Shown here one piece after another: positions 44,768-54,155 of a stretch of 64,000 nucleotides of DNA (position 1 is its first letter; the number at the start of each line of letters is the position of its first letter). A program made the translations under genes and the position numbers. The stretch comes from Desulfamplus sp. (lineage in GTDB: Bacteria > Desulfobacterota > Desulfobacteria > Desulfobacterales > Desulfobacteraceae). Under the pieces are notes generated by a model. That model did no database searches, was not told the DNA's origin, and saw nothing but the letters and a program-made list of their open reading frames with translations. The DNA is taken from positions 1 through 64,000 of the forward strand of contig JADGBE010000010.1 in the NCBI GenBank assembly GCA_015231615.1, in the 5' to 3' direction.

Positions 44768-45868
44768 CTATAAAAGATCGCCATCACCCATATTATAGTA
44801 TAAATTTGATGTTACCCATTCAAGAGTTGGAGAATGTTCAAATAGAGATACTGTTGGAATTATTCCTATCGGCTCTTTCTGCCTTAAAAATCCGCAATTT
44901 AGAGCGTGATCTGTAAGAAAATGGTTTTCAGGAAGCCATGTCTCAATATATTGTATCTTATATTTTATATTTTCGTTCATGTTAATATTGTTATCAATAT
45001 TCATGCTTTTATTAGTATTACTGCTTATATTTATAAAATCTAAATAATCTATGATACGAGAGATAACATTTTTAAAGAGTTCAATATCATTTGGTATAAG
45101 CATATCAACAATTGCCGCTTTATCTTCATTAATCTGTAAAACAACAAATGCCTCACTCTCATTATTATCATTGGTGAATTTAAGAATTGTGTATCTTTTT
45201 TCAGGGTGGTTTATAAAACGCCATTTAATAAATTTAGAATCCCTTACAATTGAAAATGGGTAATTTTTCTTACACCTATCCCATAACCTGTCAAACCAGA
45301 TAGGATCACTTTCCCAAGCCTCTAAATTAAGCTCATTTAAATTTAGCCCTTTAATGTTTGCTGGCTGCTCTGATTCAGCCAAGTTACTCAAAGATAATTT
45401 CATATAAGCAACTTGATTAGCCTTTCTGTAATTTAAAATCCTCTCACCTATAGAGTAGTGAAACTCTCCCGGAAATCCATACATCAAAAGCAGATTATCC
45501 TGTAAAGAAGCAGGTCCGTGTCTCTTTGCAGGATAACAAAAATAAGCCATAAACTGCTTTGCGGTTTTTTCAAAAATTCTGTTCTCACGGTGCATTGGGT
45601 GGGACATTATGTCCATAAGATTAACAACAGGCACAATTTTTTTTTCATATTGAAAAAAATATGGAATACCTCCATAAAAAGTTACTATTTCATCTTTATC
45701 TGTAACGCAAAGCATCATAGTTTGAGTGTAGGGATTTTCTAAATATTTCCATCTAAATAACTCTAAGGATATCGTGGCTTTAAATGCTATTTTCCACAAC
45801 TCCAACACCCCATTTTCATCTTCAGGGGCAAAAGGTCTTAAAGTATATTTTCCATTAAGAATTTTCAT
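44768..45868 (-). CDS. GNAT-like acyltransferase
   Basis: 366 aa. YTLRPFAPEDENGVLELWKIAF at the N-terminus and TMMLCVTDKDEIVTFYGGIPYFF ... LMDIMSHPMHRENRIFEKTAK (the acetyl-CoA-binding strand-helix region) fit a GNAT domain of the Acetyltransf_9 kind. The C-terminal half is a second GNAT-like region (SIVRDSKFIKWRFINHPEKRYTILKF). Such proteins in glycan clusters N-acetylate amino sugars. ATG start with GAGGATATGA upstream. Activity unproven. Confidence 0.7.
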   Translation of the reverse strand: MKILNGKYTLRPFAPEDENGVLELWKIAFKATISLELFRWKYLENPYTQTMMLCVTDKDEIVTFYGGIPYFFQYEKKIVPVVNLMDIMSHPMHRENRIFEKTAKQFMAYFCYPAKRHGPASLQDNLLLMYGFPGEFHYSIGERILNYRKANQVAYMKLSLSNLAESEQPANIKGLNLNELNLEAWESDPIWFDRLWDRCKKNYPFSIVRDSKFIKWRFINHPEKRYTILKFTNDNNESEAFVVLQINEDKAAIVDMLIPNDIELFKNVISRIIDYLDFINISSNTNKSMNIDNNINMNENIKYKIQYIETWLPENHFLTDHALNCGFLRQKEPIGIIPTVSLFEHSPTLEWVTSNLYYNMGDGDLL

Positions 45869-45898
45869 TCATATCCTCATTGTTTTTTATAAGAAATG

Positions 45899-46867
45899 TC
45901 AATTTTTGAATTGGATAGAAATTATCTTACGAAAGAAGTTTACTATGTTTGTGTTAATAAATCTAAATGTTCTTAGCAATAACCCAAGAACTATCAATTT
46001 TAATATAAAGCTGTTGGGTAAAAGATTATAATATTCTCTCTTTAAATTATTTTTCAAATTTTTGGGTATATCTCTTAACCTAACTGTAAGAACTTTATAA
46101 AACAGAGATAATTTTTGATATTTTTCTTTTTGGGGGGATATTGTTAGGGATCTCTCTGCGTGAAACGATCCCGCTTGAAACTGTCCTAACCAGAAAAGTA
46201 AATTTTTTGCAAAATAGTAATGACTCTCTGCTAAGAATTCCTGAGTTTTAAACTCTTCGGGTATAAGTTTATTCACTTTATATTTAAAGCCATTATCACC
46301 CCATACAACCTGAACCGATGGAATATTAGAAAAATTAACAGCAACTCTTTTTTGAAGCTCTGGAGAGTCCCAAAGAACAGGAAGTGCAAAATTTAGAAAC
46401 GGAGACTCATTGTAAGTAACAGGCTCAAAAGTTAGGTAACCATCTATCAGATCAATAAGCCATCTGTGAGTTGGGTGTCCTGCATAATATTCTGTCCATT
46501 TTCTGGGTGTCTCAAGAAATCCTGCTTTTGCAACTCGCATAAGCTCATCACATGCTCGGCTTGGGGAGTCAACATGCTCAAGAACTTGAATACAGAAAAC
46601 AAAATCAAAAGCCTTATCCTTAAATGGAAGTGAGTGAATATCTGCCTGAATATAGTTTATCCCCTCTTTTTTAATGTAAAGAGCAGAGCCATCTCTGTGA
46701 ATATTTCCAAAGTTATAATCCATATCCACTACAACATCAGCATATTTAAATGGATTAGCTCCCCCACCAACATCAAGAATCTTAGCATCGGACAAGATAC
46801 CAAGCTCTTTAAGAAGCAGATCATGGTTACCAGAAGGATAGCTTTTATTTAACATAAATTTTTTCAT
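45899..46867 (-). CDS. SAM-dependent methyltransferase
   Basis: 322 aa from MKKFMLNKSY. Motif I AKILDVGGGANPFKYADVVVD, motif near VFCIQVLEHVDSPSRACDEL and a C-terminal hydrophobic helix (about the last 40 residues) suggest a membrane-associated class I methyltransferase (Methyltransf_11). An in-frame TTG 19 codons upstream would add a hydrophobic N-terminus and cannot be excluded. Flanked by a GNAT-like and an acyltransferase gene in the export locus. Target probably a glycan or lipid (inference). Confidence 0.78.
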   Translation of the reverse strand: MKKFMLNKSYPSGNHDLLLKELGILSDAKILDVGGGANPFKYADVVVDMDYNFGNIHRDGSALYIKKEGINYIQADIHSLPFKDKAFDFVFCIQVLEHVDSPSRACDELMRVAKAGFLETPRKWTEYYAGHPTHRWLIDLIDGYLTFEPVTYNESPFLNFALPVLWDSPELQKRVAVNFSNIPSVQVVWGDNGFKYKVNKLIPEEFKTQEFLAESHYYFAKNLLFWLGQFQAGSFHAERSLTISPQKEKYQKLSLFYKVLTVRLRDIPKNLKNNLKREYYNLLPNSFILKLIVLGLLLRTFRFINTNIVNFFRKIISIQFKN

Positions 46868-46960
46868 AAAAATATTCCATACAATGCAAACAACCGATAC
46901 AAACAAGGTAAAAAAATTATCCAAAACTAATTGGTTTTGATATATATTCTTATCTTGTTG

Positions 46961-47878
46961 TTATGTTGCAAGCATTCTGTGAAAGTAAAGCCACCCATTC
47001 CAACCAGCAGGATTTAATCTCACAACAGTTTCAATATAATCAAAAATCCTTTGCATAACAGAATCATAGTTATTAGATGGCTGAACTGTTCTTATAAAAA
47101 TTTTATAAGGTTCATAAGGTTGTAAAGCCCATGGAATAGCAACAAGTATTGGAACATTACATTTATATGCCATTATTGCAGAACCTGCTGGTACCCAAAT
47201 ATTTTTACCGAACATAGACACTTTAGAACCTTTATATCCCGGAACATCTGCCGCCATTATAACAGATTTATTAGAGAGTAAAGTTTGACAACTTCTCTCC
47301 ATTATATCTTTTTCATCTGAAAAAATAAGCGGTTGACGCTTTATCCATGAACGAAAAAGAGTAGCCACACTTCGTTGCATTGGTGTTGCTAAATCCCAAG
47401 GTTGATTCATTGCATTAGAAGCTATAAATGTCGCTTGATGCCCTATTACATTCAATAATTCAACCATGTCTATTATTCCTGAAAAATGGGCGGAAACAAT
47501 AACATAATTTTGTTTTGAAACTAATTTCAGAAGCGAATTTATATATTTTCTATTAAAACTTTGGATAATATATTGACTATTTTCTCTTTTTACCCAGATA
47601 TTTTCCATAGCAAAACGTGTTTCAAAACGTAGATACTCTTTAAGCACCTCTTTTATGCGTCTAAAAGGAAGAGACGAAGGAAGAATATTGACATGTTCCA
47701 AATTTGTCTGTGCCTTTAAAAAAGCACCTTTTTCATATCCACATGAATAGTCATCAAAATTCCTAAATAGATGCCCTGTTGAAGGCAATATTTTATAAGC
47801 TAATTGAGGCGGTAAAAATGCAGCAGTTTCAAGGATTTGCCTAAAGTATATATCAAGAGACTTGTCATAAATATCCAT
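46961..47878 (-). CDS. LpxL-like lysophospholipid/lipid A acyltransferase
   Basis: 305 aa. The HxxxxD catalytic motif is seen as HFSGIID (VIVSAHFSGIIDMVELL), followed by QATFIASNAMNQPW, KSVIMAADVPGYKGS and WVPAGSAIMAYKCNVPILVA, the pattern of the LPLAT/HtrB family. Family members acylate lipid A with acyl-ACP; some act on other glycolipids. Here it lies inside the polysaccharide locus rather than beside lpx genes, which hints at acylation of an exported glycolipid or its lipid carrier (inference). Confidence 0.85.
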   Translation of the reverse strand: MDIYDKSLDIYFRQILETAAFLPPQLAYKILPSTGHLFRNFDDYSCGYEKGAFLKAQTNLEHVNILPSSLPFRRIKEVLKEYLRFETRFAMENIWVKRENSQYIIQSFNRKYINSLLKLVSKQNYVIVSAHFSGIIDMVELLNVIGHQATFIASNAMNQPWDLATPMQRSVATLFRSWIKRQPLIFSDEKDIMERSCQTLLSNKSVIMAADVPGYKGSKVSMFGKNIWVPAGSAIMAYKCNVPILVAIPWALQPYEPYKIFIRTVQPSNNYDSVMQRIFDYIETVVRLNPAGWNGWLYFHRMLAT

Positions 47879-47924
47879 AAGCTATTCCAATTATTCTTAA
47901 TCATTGATTCACATTAATTAAAAA

Positions 47925-47990
47925 ATTTCACAGATAAAAAAATCAGTGAAATCCGTTCAATCAGGTTAATCAGGTTAATCAGTGATTCTG
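47925..47990. repeat. short AATCAG-type tandem repeats
   Basis: Between the acyltransferase and the radical-SAM gene the plus strand has ATCAGTGAAATCCGTTCA followed by AATCAGGTT twice and AATCAGTGATTC. This is a small degenerate intergenic repeat of a kind I recall from many environmental genomes. No gene or terminator is evident. Confidence 0.4.
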
Positions 47991-47998
47991 ACAATTTA

Positions 47999-48991
47999 TC
48001 AATTATGAATTAAAAGAGGTTCATTTAAAGGCTTATATTCAGTTTGAGAAGCTCTATGCAGCATCTTAAAACCTAAATTTTTATTCTCTTCTGTTTTCTG
48101 AATTATATTATCTGACCATGTATCGCAATCATGGCACATTGGGTGGCTTGTAAAATCTCCAGCTTCGTGCATTTTTCTTAATTTAGAAATTTCGGAACCG
48201 TTCCAAATCTCAATCAAAGGCTTTTCTCCCACTCTTCCAAGCGGAAAATCTATATTAAAATCTTCACAGCACAAACCAACTCTTCCATCAGAGGCTATAA
48301 TCATTTGGGACCATAACAAAAAGCATGGTTTTCTCTCTTGTGGAACAAGCAAAGCACGCCTGCTGCTTGGAGGATTTCTGTAGTGTGAAATTGTTATATT
48401 ATCAACTTTGTTAAGCCATTTTTGAACAAACTGCTCTTTTTGGTCATAAACTTCATCATAAGCTACCATATTTAAAGTAATAAGCGGCTTTGGTGATTTT
48501 GACGGCTCTTTATTTGATGGCTTTTTAATAGAAGATCGTTCTCTAATCAAAAGAAGCTCAAGCAGATGCTTTTCAATAATCTCAAGGTTAGAGCCTTTTC
48601 TAACTATCTTATGAGTTTGTGGCGATACACCATCAATGCTAAATCCAATCCAATCCAATCCAATATCAACCACAAATTCTGCCCACTCTTTATTAAGAAG
48701 CATTCCATTAGTAAGAAAACCAGCATTAAGTTTTGGAAATGACTTTACAAGTTGTAAAATCTCTTTAAAATTTGGGTGAAGAAGAGGCTCGCCTCCGCCG
48801 TGTGCTGTCAAGTTAAGCTCTTTATCCCATGAGCCAATCTCTTTAATAGCGGTTCTCCAATCTTGTTCAGACATATTACCAGTCTGGCGAGTTGTAAAGC
48901 TATCAGGTCCATGAACAGCACAACCTTTACATTCAAGGTTGCATCTACTTGTTACCTCTAACACTACCTGAGATGGAAAATATGTTGTCAT
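47999..48991 (-). CDS. radical SAM/SPASM protein
   Basis: 330 aa. CxxxCxxC cluster motif CNLECKGC at the N-terminus (VTSRCNLECKGCAVHGP), GGGEPLLHP (SAM ribose binding) and a C-terminal SPASM-type Cys set (IIASDGRVGLCCEDF ... MCHDCDTW) for an auxiliary Fe-S cluster. Ends 1 bp before the upstream radical-SAM gene. Substrate not assignable; in this position a glycan or lipid precursor is possible. Confidence 0.88.
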   Translation of the reverse strand: MTTYFPSQVVLEVTSRCNLECKGCAVHGPDSFTTRQTGNMSEQDWRTAIKEIGSWDKELNLTAHGGGEPLLHPNFKEILQLVKSFPKLNAGFLTNGMLLNKEWAEFVVDIGLDWIGFSIDGVSPQTHKIVRKGSNLEIIEKHLLELLLIRERSSIKKPSNKEPSKSPKPLITLNMVAYDEVYDQKEQFVQKWLNKVDNITISHYRNPPSSRRALLVPQERKPCFLLWSQMIIASDGRVGLCCEDFNIDFPLGRVGEKPLIEIWNGSEISKLRKMHEAGDFTSHPMCHDCDTWSDNIIQKTEENKNLGFKMLHRASQTEYKPLNEPLLIHN

Positions 48992-48992
48992 T

Positions 48993-50444
48993 TTACCTAT
49001 TTACCCTAAATCCATTTTGTTCAAGTTCTCTGAATCTATCGCAAAAAGTTATAACTTCTTCTTTAGATATTGAAGGCTGTTTTAACAGAGGAACTTTATA
49101 AGTTGGTGCATTTTGATATGGAAAGACAAAACTTTCTTCTAAATTACTATTTAATTTATCCTTCTCTATTTGCATATAACCTTTTTCTATGCAGTAATTA
49201 TATAAATATGTCCCGGGAAGAGGATGAAAAAGAGACCACCCTATAATGTCAGGTTTTATTTCAAATAAAAAAGAGATTGTCTCTTCAATAAGTTGAGGTG
49301 TTTCGTCAGGAAGTCCAATCATAACCCAAGCAAATCTCTCAAGCCCGACAGCTTTTGCATCTTCAAATGCCTTTGCAATAACTTCATTTGACATATTGCG
49401 GTTAAGATATTTTTTCCGATAACTTTCATTTCCAACCTCAACACCCATAAATAGACATTTGCACCCAGCATCACGAAGGCGATGGAGAGTTATTTTATCT
49501 GCACGCTCAACACGAATAGCACAGATAAAAGGTTTATTAATTTTTTCTTTATAGATTTCACAAAAAGTTTTAACCCACTCTGAATCAGTTGCAAACATTT
49601 CGTCCCAAAACTCAAAACTTTGAGCATTATATTTTTCAACTAAGAATTGGCACTCTGCAATAACATTCTCCACACTTCTTTTTCTTACATAATGTTTCCC
49701 CTTATGCCCATTAGCAGAATACATTTTTAAGATAGATGAATTATTGCAAAAATTGCAATTATAAGGACAGCCCCGACCAGAAGCCATTGGAAAACCTCCG
49801 ATATGAGTTAAAGAAAATTGTTCAGAAGAGATACCAGATTCTGCAAATATTTCTCTATCCCAATAAGGCAGTTCATCTAAATTTTCAGGCTCAGGAAGAT
49901 TATTTTTAATAATTTTTGTTCCAAATAATGAGCGTTTTTTAACCCATAATCCATCAATATCTGTATAGTTTTTTCTATTTTCCAACCTTTGGACAAGGTC
50001 TAAAAATGGACGTTCTCCTTCTCCAATACAGATAATATCTACGCCGTTATGATTTATAACCTCTTCTGGACATAGAGTTGGGTGGTATCCTCCGCAGACG
50101 ATCATGGCATTGATAGAGCTGCCAGTTGTTTTTATTGCAGAGATAATTGATGAGATACCTTGCCAATGGGGTGTATGAATACTAAATGCAATTATGTCAG
50201 GAGATATTTTTATTATTTCGGATAAAATATTTTCTATTTTTGGAGAAATATTGTTAACAGTGTTGTTATTTTTTACACTATCTTTTACACCATCTAAGAT
50301 TAGATTTTCTAAATCTTCCGCTCTTACGTTAAGCATAAAAGTTTCTATAGATGGATTATGCCTTTTCAAAAATCCAGATAATGCAGCAACAGCACTGTTA
50401 AAGGCAGGACCGTTTGAAATATGATTCATAAATAATATACGCAT
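48993..50444 (-). CDS. B12-binding-domain radical SAM protein
   Basis: 483 aa. N-terminal cobalamin-binding-like region (about 1-160: DIIAFSIHTPHWQGISSIIS, MIVCGGYHPTLCPEEVINH) and a radical SAM core (SGRGCPYNCNFCNNSS CxxxCxxC; EFWDEMFATDSEWV; GVEVGNESYRKKYLNR). These enzymes methylate unactivated carbons or do related chemistry. Pairs with the radical-SAM/SPASM gene directly downstream. Follows wzt by 20 bp in transcription order. Confidence 0.9.
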   Translation of the reverse strand: MRILFMNHISNGPAFNSAVAALSGFLKRHNPSIETFMLNVRAEDLENLILDGVKDSVKNNNTVNNISPKIENILSEIIKISPDIIAFSIHTPHWQGISSIISAIKTTGSSINAMIVCGGYHPTLCPEEVINHNGVDIICIGEGERPFLDLVQRLENRKNYTDIDGLWVKKRSLFGTKIIKNNLPEPENLDELPYWDREIFAESGISSEQFSLTHIGGFPMASGRGCPYNCNFCNNSSILKMYSANGHKGKHYVRKRSVENVIAECQFLVEKYNAQSFEFWDEMFATDSEWVKTFCEIYKEKINKPFICAIRVERADKITLHRLRDAGCKCLFMGVEVGNESYRKKYLNRNMSNEVIAKAFEDAKAVGLERFAWVMIGLPDETPQLIEETISFLFEIKPDIIGWSLFHPLPGTYLYNYCIEKGYMQIEKDKLNSNLEESFVFPYQNAPTYKVPLLKQPSISKEEVITFCDRFRELEQNGFRVNR

Positions 50445-50464
50445 TTCTCTTCCTTATTCTTGAA

Positions 50465-51658
50465 CTAATTAGGTAGTATTTTCCATTCATGTTCACAGGC
50501 GATAAGACCAAGCCCTTTATTGGTCTCTATCTTTATGGGTCCTATAATTTTATATTCATACCAAAGAAGCCCGCTATTTTCAGCTATTCCACCTACAATC
50601 CTATAAGTTCCACTTCTCACAGGAAATTTCTTAAGACGGAGACGAACTGTTATTGTATCCCCAGCAGAGTATGGACCACATTCGATTTCATCATGGTGAG
50701 TCATGCTCGCGTAAAGCGGGGTTTCATCTGGCATCAGAAAGCCAAAACCAAATCTTGGCATCAATCCATCTTTTAGAATCTCAACATCCATTCGTAAAAT
50801 AACATCTTGATTAGAGATAATAGTATCTACTGGCTTACCAGCTTTATCTTCAAGTTGTACAGTTATAATGTTGCAATCATTGGCACTATTTGACTCAGTA
50901 GGTGTAGATTCAGATAGTGCTTCAGCTTCTATTTTTTTTGCTTTTGAGTAATTTTCATAACGAGATACAGCCTCTAAACTATTTCCCATATAACGTATTT
51001 GTCCATGATCTATCCATATCGCCTTTTCACAAAGCTCTTGCACATGATACATTGAGTGGCTACAAAATATCATGGTTTTACCTTGACTTCTAAAGAGATT
51101 CATTCTCTCTATACATTTTAACTGGAATGAAATATCTCCAACAGATAGAGCCTCATCAATAATTAAAATATCTGGATCAACCATAGTTGCAATTGAGAAA
51201 GCAAGCCGAACATACATACCAGAGGAGTAAGTTTTTACTGGTCTGTCAATAAAATTTTCAATTTCTGCAAATGCAATTATTTCACTCTCTCTTTTTTGTA
51301 TCTCTTGGTCAGATATGCCAAGTAACGATGCGTTTAGATAGATATTTTGACGACCTGTAAATTCTGGGTGAAACCCTGCCCCAAGCTCTAAAAGTGCTGC
51401 AACTCTTCCATTAACCTCGATATTTCCGTTTGTTGGTTGAACGGTTCCAGCCAAAAGTTTAAGCAAAGTTGATTTGCCAGCACCATTATCTCCAATAATA
51501 CCAAGTGATTGACCTAAACCAACTTCAAACGATATATCTTTAAGCACTTCAAAAACCGTGTGCATAGGTTTTCTAAATAATGCCTGTAGGAATCTATCAT
51601 GGGGTTTTGCATATATATAATAATTTTTATTAACATTTTGAACATTTACTCTAAACAT
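50465..51658 (-). CDS. wzt: ABC transporter ATPase for polysaccharide export (Wzt), with C-terminal binding domain
   Basis: 397 aa. Walker A GDNGAGKSTLLKLL, signature YSSGMYVRLAF, Walker B DILIIDEALSVGD and a switch His (MIFCSHSMYHV). The N-terminal part is typical of Wzt/TagH ATPases. Residues about 255-397 form a beta-sandwich Wzt-C domain, which in E. coli O8/O9a recognises the terminally modified O-polysaccharide. First gene of the long minus-strand export locus. Together with Wzm at 43923 it shows ABC-dependent, not Wzy-dependent, export. Confidence 0.93.
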   Translation of the reverse strand: MFRVNVQNVNKNYYIYAKPHDRFLQALFRKPMHTVFEVLKDISFEVGLGQSLGIIGDNGAGKSTLLKLLAGTVQPTNGNIEVNGRVAALLELGAGFHPEFTGRQNIYLNASLLGISDQEIQKRESEIIAFAEIENFIDRPVKTYSSGMYVRLAFSIATMVDPDILIIDEALSVGDISFQLKCIERMNLFRSQGKTMIFCSHSMYHVQELCEKAIWIDHGQIRYMGNSLEAVSRYENYSKAKKIEAEALSESTPTESNSANDCNIITVQLEDKAGKPVDTIISNQDVILRMDVEILKDGLMPRFGFGFLMPDETPLYASMTHHDEIECGPYSAGDTITVRLRLKKFPVRSGTYRIVGGIAENSGLLWYEYKIIGPIKIETNKGLGLIACEHEWKILPN

Positions 51659-51894
51659 ATTTTTAATAACTCTTTATAATAACTAATTATAAGTTATAAA
51701 TTAACTCAGGCATTTTTTTGACATCATGTAGAAAATTAGAGACGGGGCTATTTAACATAAAAAATTTAATAAAGAAACTATAAGATTTCTGATTTTAAAT
51801 AGAATCTGTTATAAAGAGAAATCGTATAGATAAATATAAGATATGAGTTGATAATCAAGAGAAAAATGGGTTTAACAATAACTATGGAGCTAAA

Positions 51895-52389
51895 ATGACG
51901 ATTAAAGATAGGGTTAAAATAATTTTAGGGTCTGCGTGTTATTTAGGATATTCGCCAATAATGCCAGGCACATTTGGCGCGCTTCCGGGTATTGTCATCT
52001 ACTTTGTATTATGGAAATTCCTACCCCCATCTTTTTTAAGAATTTCTCTTTTGGGAATAGTTATTAGCCTTATGCTTCTTAATTATTACCTTACGCCTTG
52101 GGCAATCCGCTACTGGAAATCTAAAGACCCATCACAGTTTGTTCTTGATGAGATTATTGGATTTCTATGCGTTCCTATTTACTATGGTGCAAACGATTTT
52201 CACAGAACCGCGTTGATAGGCTTTATACTATTCAGAATTTTGGATATGATTAAAATATTTCCAGCAAATTATGTTGATAAAAACGTCAAAGGTTCAACTG
52301 GGATCATTTTTGATGATGTTATTTCAGCGGGGTATGCGGCTTTAATTCTATTTTTATTTGATTTATTTAAAAGTTTCAATTTCATATAA
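51895..52389 (+). CDS. pgpA: phosphatidylglycerophosphatase A
   Basis: 164 aa. Motifs of PgpA: GYSPIMPGTFGALPGIVIYF, SQFVLDEIIGFLCVP (conserved DE) and RILDMIKIFPANYVDK. Membrane protein with four hydrophobic stretches. It removes the phosphate from phosphatidylglycerophosphate to make phosphatidylglycerol. GGAGC precedes the ATG. The 236-bp gap before it (51659-51894) is AT-rich and must hold the divergent promoters for wzt and pgpA, but I see no clear boxes. Confidence 0.93.
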   Translation: MTIKDRVKIILGSACYLGYSPIMPGTFGALPGIVIYFVLWKFLPPSFLRISLLGIVISLMLLNYYLTPWAIRYWKSKDPSQFVLDEIIGFLCVPIYYGANDFHRTALIGFILFRILDMIKIFPANYVDKNVKGSTGIIFDDVISAGYAALILFLFDLFKSFNFI

Positions 52390-52430
52390 GTTATATTTTT
52401 ATACACACTGTAGTAAAAATTTTCAATTGA

Positions 52431-52487
52431 CCTGCAGAACTCATTTTTTATCCAATAAACTCAATGGGGAAATCCCAGTTTTGCAGG
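52431..52487 (+). repeat. 57-bp palindromic element, copy D
   Basis: Ends CCTGCAGAAC and GTTTTGCAGG, 57 bp end to end; the internal core (ATCCAATAAACTCAA) is the most diverged of the four copies. Placed between pgpA and the peptidase gene, ending 25 bp before its start. Confidence 0.75.
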
Positions 52488-52512
52488 AACTCTAATATTT
52501 TAAGGTGGTAAA

Positions 52513-53643
52513 ATGGATTTAGAGAGCAGAATAGATCGATTAAGGTATTTGATTAAGAAAAATAATTTTGATGCTGTTGCAATTTTTTCAGATGAAAACA
52601 GAAGGTATTTAAGTGGCTTTACAGCACAAGATGGGAATTATGATGAAAGTGCAGGATTTCTTATCATAACTGAAAAAGATTTAGTTCTTGCTACTGATTC
52701 AAGATATAAATTACAAGCTCAAAATGAGGCTAAACTATATTCAACTTACTGTTATGAAAAAGGATTATCATCAGAATTTCCAGATATAATAAACTCTTTG
52801 AATTATTATACTCTAATAAATAAAAATATAACTTTAGCAATAGAGACTTCTCGTATAACATTTGAACTTTACAATAAAATAGAGCAAAAAATTAAAGAAC
52901 GAGGATTAAAAGTTAATATCACTTCTTCTAATGAAGCTCTTAAAGAGTTTAGAATAATAAAAGAACCTGAAGAGGTTAATGCAATAAGATCGAGTTTGAA
53001 AATAGCTGAAGATGCTTTTTTGAAACTTAAAACTTATATAAATACAGAATTGACAGAAAAAGAGGCTGCGTGGCTACTTGAAAAATTTATAAGAGAAAGC
53101 GGTGCTGATTGCCTATCATTTCCTGTTATTGCAGCTTCTGGAACTAACAGTGCTTTACCACATGCTATACCAGAAAATAGAAGGTTTAGAAAAGGAGGGC
53201 CTTTACTTTTTGACTTTGGTGCAAAATTTAACGGTTATTGTAGCGATATATCAAGAACTATTGTTATTGGAGGAGAGCCTGACAATACATTTAAAGAAGC
53301 CTACGAAACAGTTTTACATGCCCAAAATATGGCTATAAAAGCTATCCGTCCCAAGATTAAGTGCAGTGAGATTGATAAAATTGCAAGGGAGTATATTGAT
53401 AACTCAAAATTTAAAGGAAAATTTGGTCATGCCTTAGGACATGGGGTTGGTATAGCAATACATGAGCCACCAAGGTTGTCAAGGCTTGATGAGACTAACC
53501 TTGAAGCAGGAATGGTTGTAACAGTTGAACCCGGAATATATATTCCTGAATGGGGAGGAATTAGGCTTGAAAATATGGTATTAGTTACTGAAAATGGTGC
53601 TGAGGTTTTAAATACTATTGGCTATGATGATTATATAGTTTAA
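52513..53643 (+). CDS. Xaa-Pro aminopeptidase/M24 family peptidase
   Basis: 376 aa. N-terminal creatinase-like domain (about 1-130) and C-terminal pita-bread metallopeptidase with all five metal ligands: two Asp in LFDFGAKFNGYCSDISRT, the His in GHALGHGVGIAIHEPP, and Glu in TVEPGIYI and RLENMVLVT. Cleaves the bond before proline in peptides (PepP/YpdF/PepQ type); cytoplasmic. AGGTGG lies before the ATG. Stands alone and ends at a strong terminator shared with atpE. Confidence 0.93.
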   Translation: MDLESRIDRLRYLIKKNNFDAVAIFSDENRRYLSGFTAQDGNYDESAGFLIITEKDLVLATDSRYKLQAQNEAKLYSTYCYEKGLSSEFPDIINSLNYYTLINKNITLAIETSRITFELYNKIEQKIKERGLKVNITSSNEALKEFRIIKEPEEVNAIRSSLKIAEDAFLKLKTYINTELTEKEAAWLLEKFIRESGADCLSFPVIAASGTNSALPHAIPENRRFRKGGPLLFDFGAKFNGYCSDISRTIVIGGEPDNTFKEAYETVLHAQNMAIKAIRPKIKCSEIDKIAREYIDNSKFKGKFGHALGHGVGIAIHEPPRLSRLDETNLEAGMVVTVEPGIYIPEWGGIRLENMVLVTENGAEVLNTIGYDDYIV

Positions 53644-53693
53644 GGTTAGTTCAAAACTGTTCATAACAGTATCTAAAATTTTTAATACCACAC

Positions 53694-53747
53694 AAACTAT
53701 AAAAGGAATTTTGTAAACAGACTACAAAATTCCTTTTATAGTTTTTT
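53694..53747. terminator. bidirectional intrinsic terminator
   Basis: Perfect 22-bp inverted repeat (53694-53715 with 53723-53744) with a 7-nt loop. The plus strand continues with a T-run; the right arm ends in GTTT and three more Ts follow. It closes the peptidase gene (plus) and the convergent atpE (minus). Confidence 0.9.
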
Positions 53748-53769
53748 ATACGAGATATTTTAATTCAAA

Positions 53770-54045
53770 CTATTTCGCAACTACTGCTACTGTCTTGATG
53801 ATCTCGGCAGCCTGTGGATGTGCATAGATAAGAATCAGAGCAACAACCAGAGCATAGATACATAGAGACTCAATCATGGCAAGACCGATAAGAAGGGTTA
53901 CAGTTACTTTTCCTGAAGACTCAGGATTTCTTGCGATACCCTGAACTGCACCGTTAAGACCCATACCCTGACCAATACTGCAACCAAAAGCTGCGATTCC
54001 GATTGCAATACCTGCTGCCCATACACACGCGATAAAAAAATCCAT
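53770..54045 (-). CDS. atpE: ATP synthase F0 subunit c
   Basis: 91 aa, two membrane helices with the polar loop ARNPESSG. The ion-binding Glu59 lies in [21 protein letters not shown]. Gln26, Glu59, Ser60 and Tyr64 occupy the positions of Gln32, Glu65, Ser66 and Tyr70 in the Na+-binding c ring of Ilyobacter tartaricus, while Thr67 is Leu here; ion specificity (H+ or Na+) is therefore open. Strong ribosome site (AAGGAGAAAAAAATG). Last gene of the F0 operon. Confidence 0.97.
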   Translation of the reverse strand: MDFFIACVWAAGIAIGIAAFGCSIGQGMGLNGAVQGIARNPESSGKVTVTLLIGLAMIESLCIYALVVALILIYAHPQAAEIIKTVAVVAK

Positions 54046-54118
54046 TTTTTTCTCCTTTTTATCTTAAATTTAATTAATGATTCGCGGCTTCTTCCAAAAC
54101 CCGCAACTTTTATAAAGC

Positions 54119-54136
54119 ATCAGCACCAATGCTGAT
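54119..54136 (-). other. intercistronic hairpin between atpB and atpE
   Basis: ATCAGCA and TGCTGAT (7 bp, 4-nt loop) lie in the 110-bp gap before atpE. No T-tract directly follows. Atp operons often carry structured spacers here that raise subunit c synthesis; this could be one. Confidence 0.4.
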
Positions 54137-54155
54137 AATTATTAAAATTCACTCA

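Noticed and set aside
51659-51894. Riboswitch or small RNA between wzt and pgpA
   Set aside because: AT-rich sequence without conserved stems or known motif; only divergent promoters are expected.
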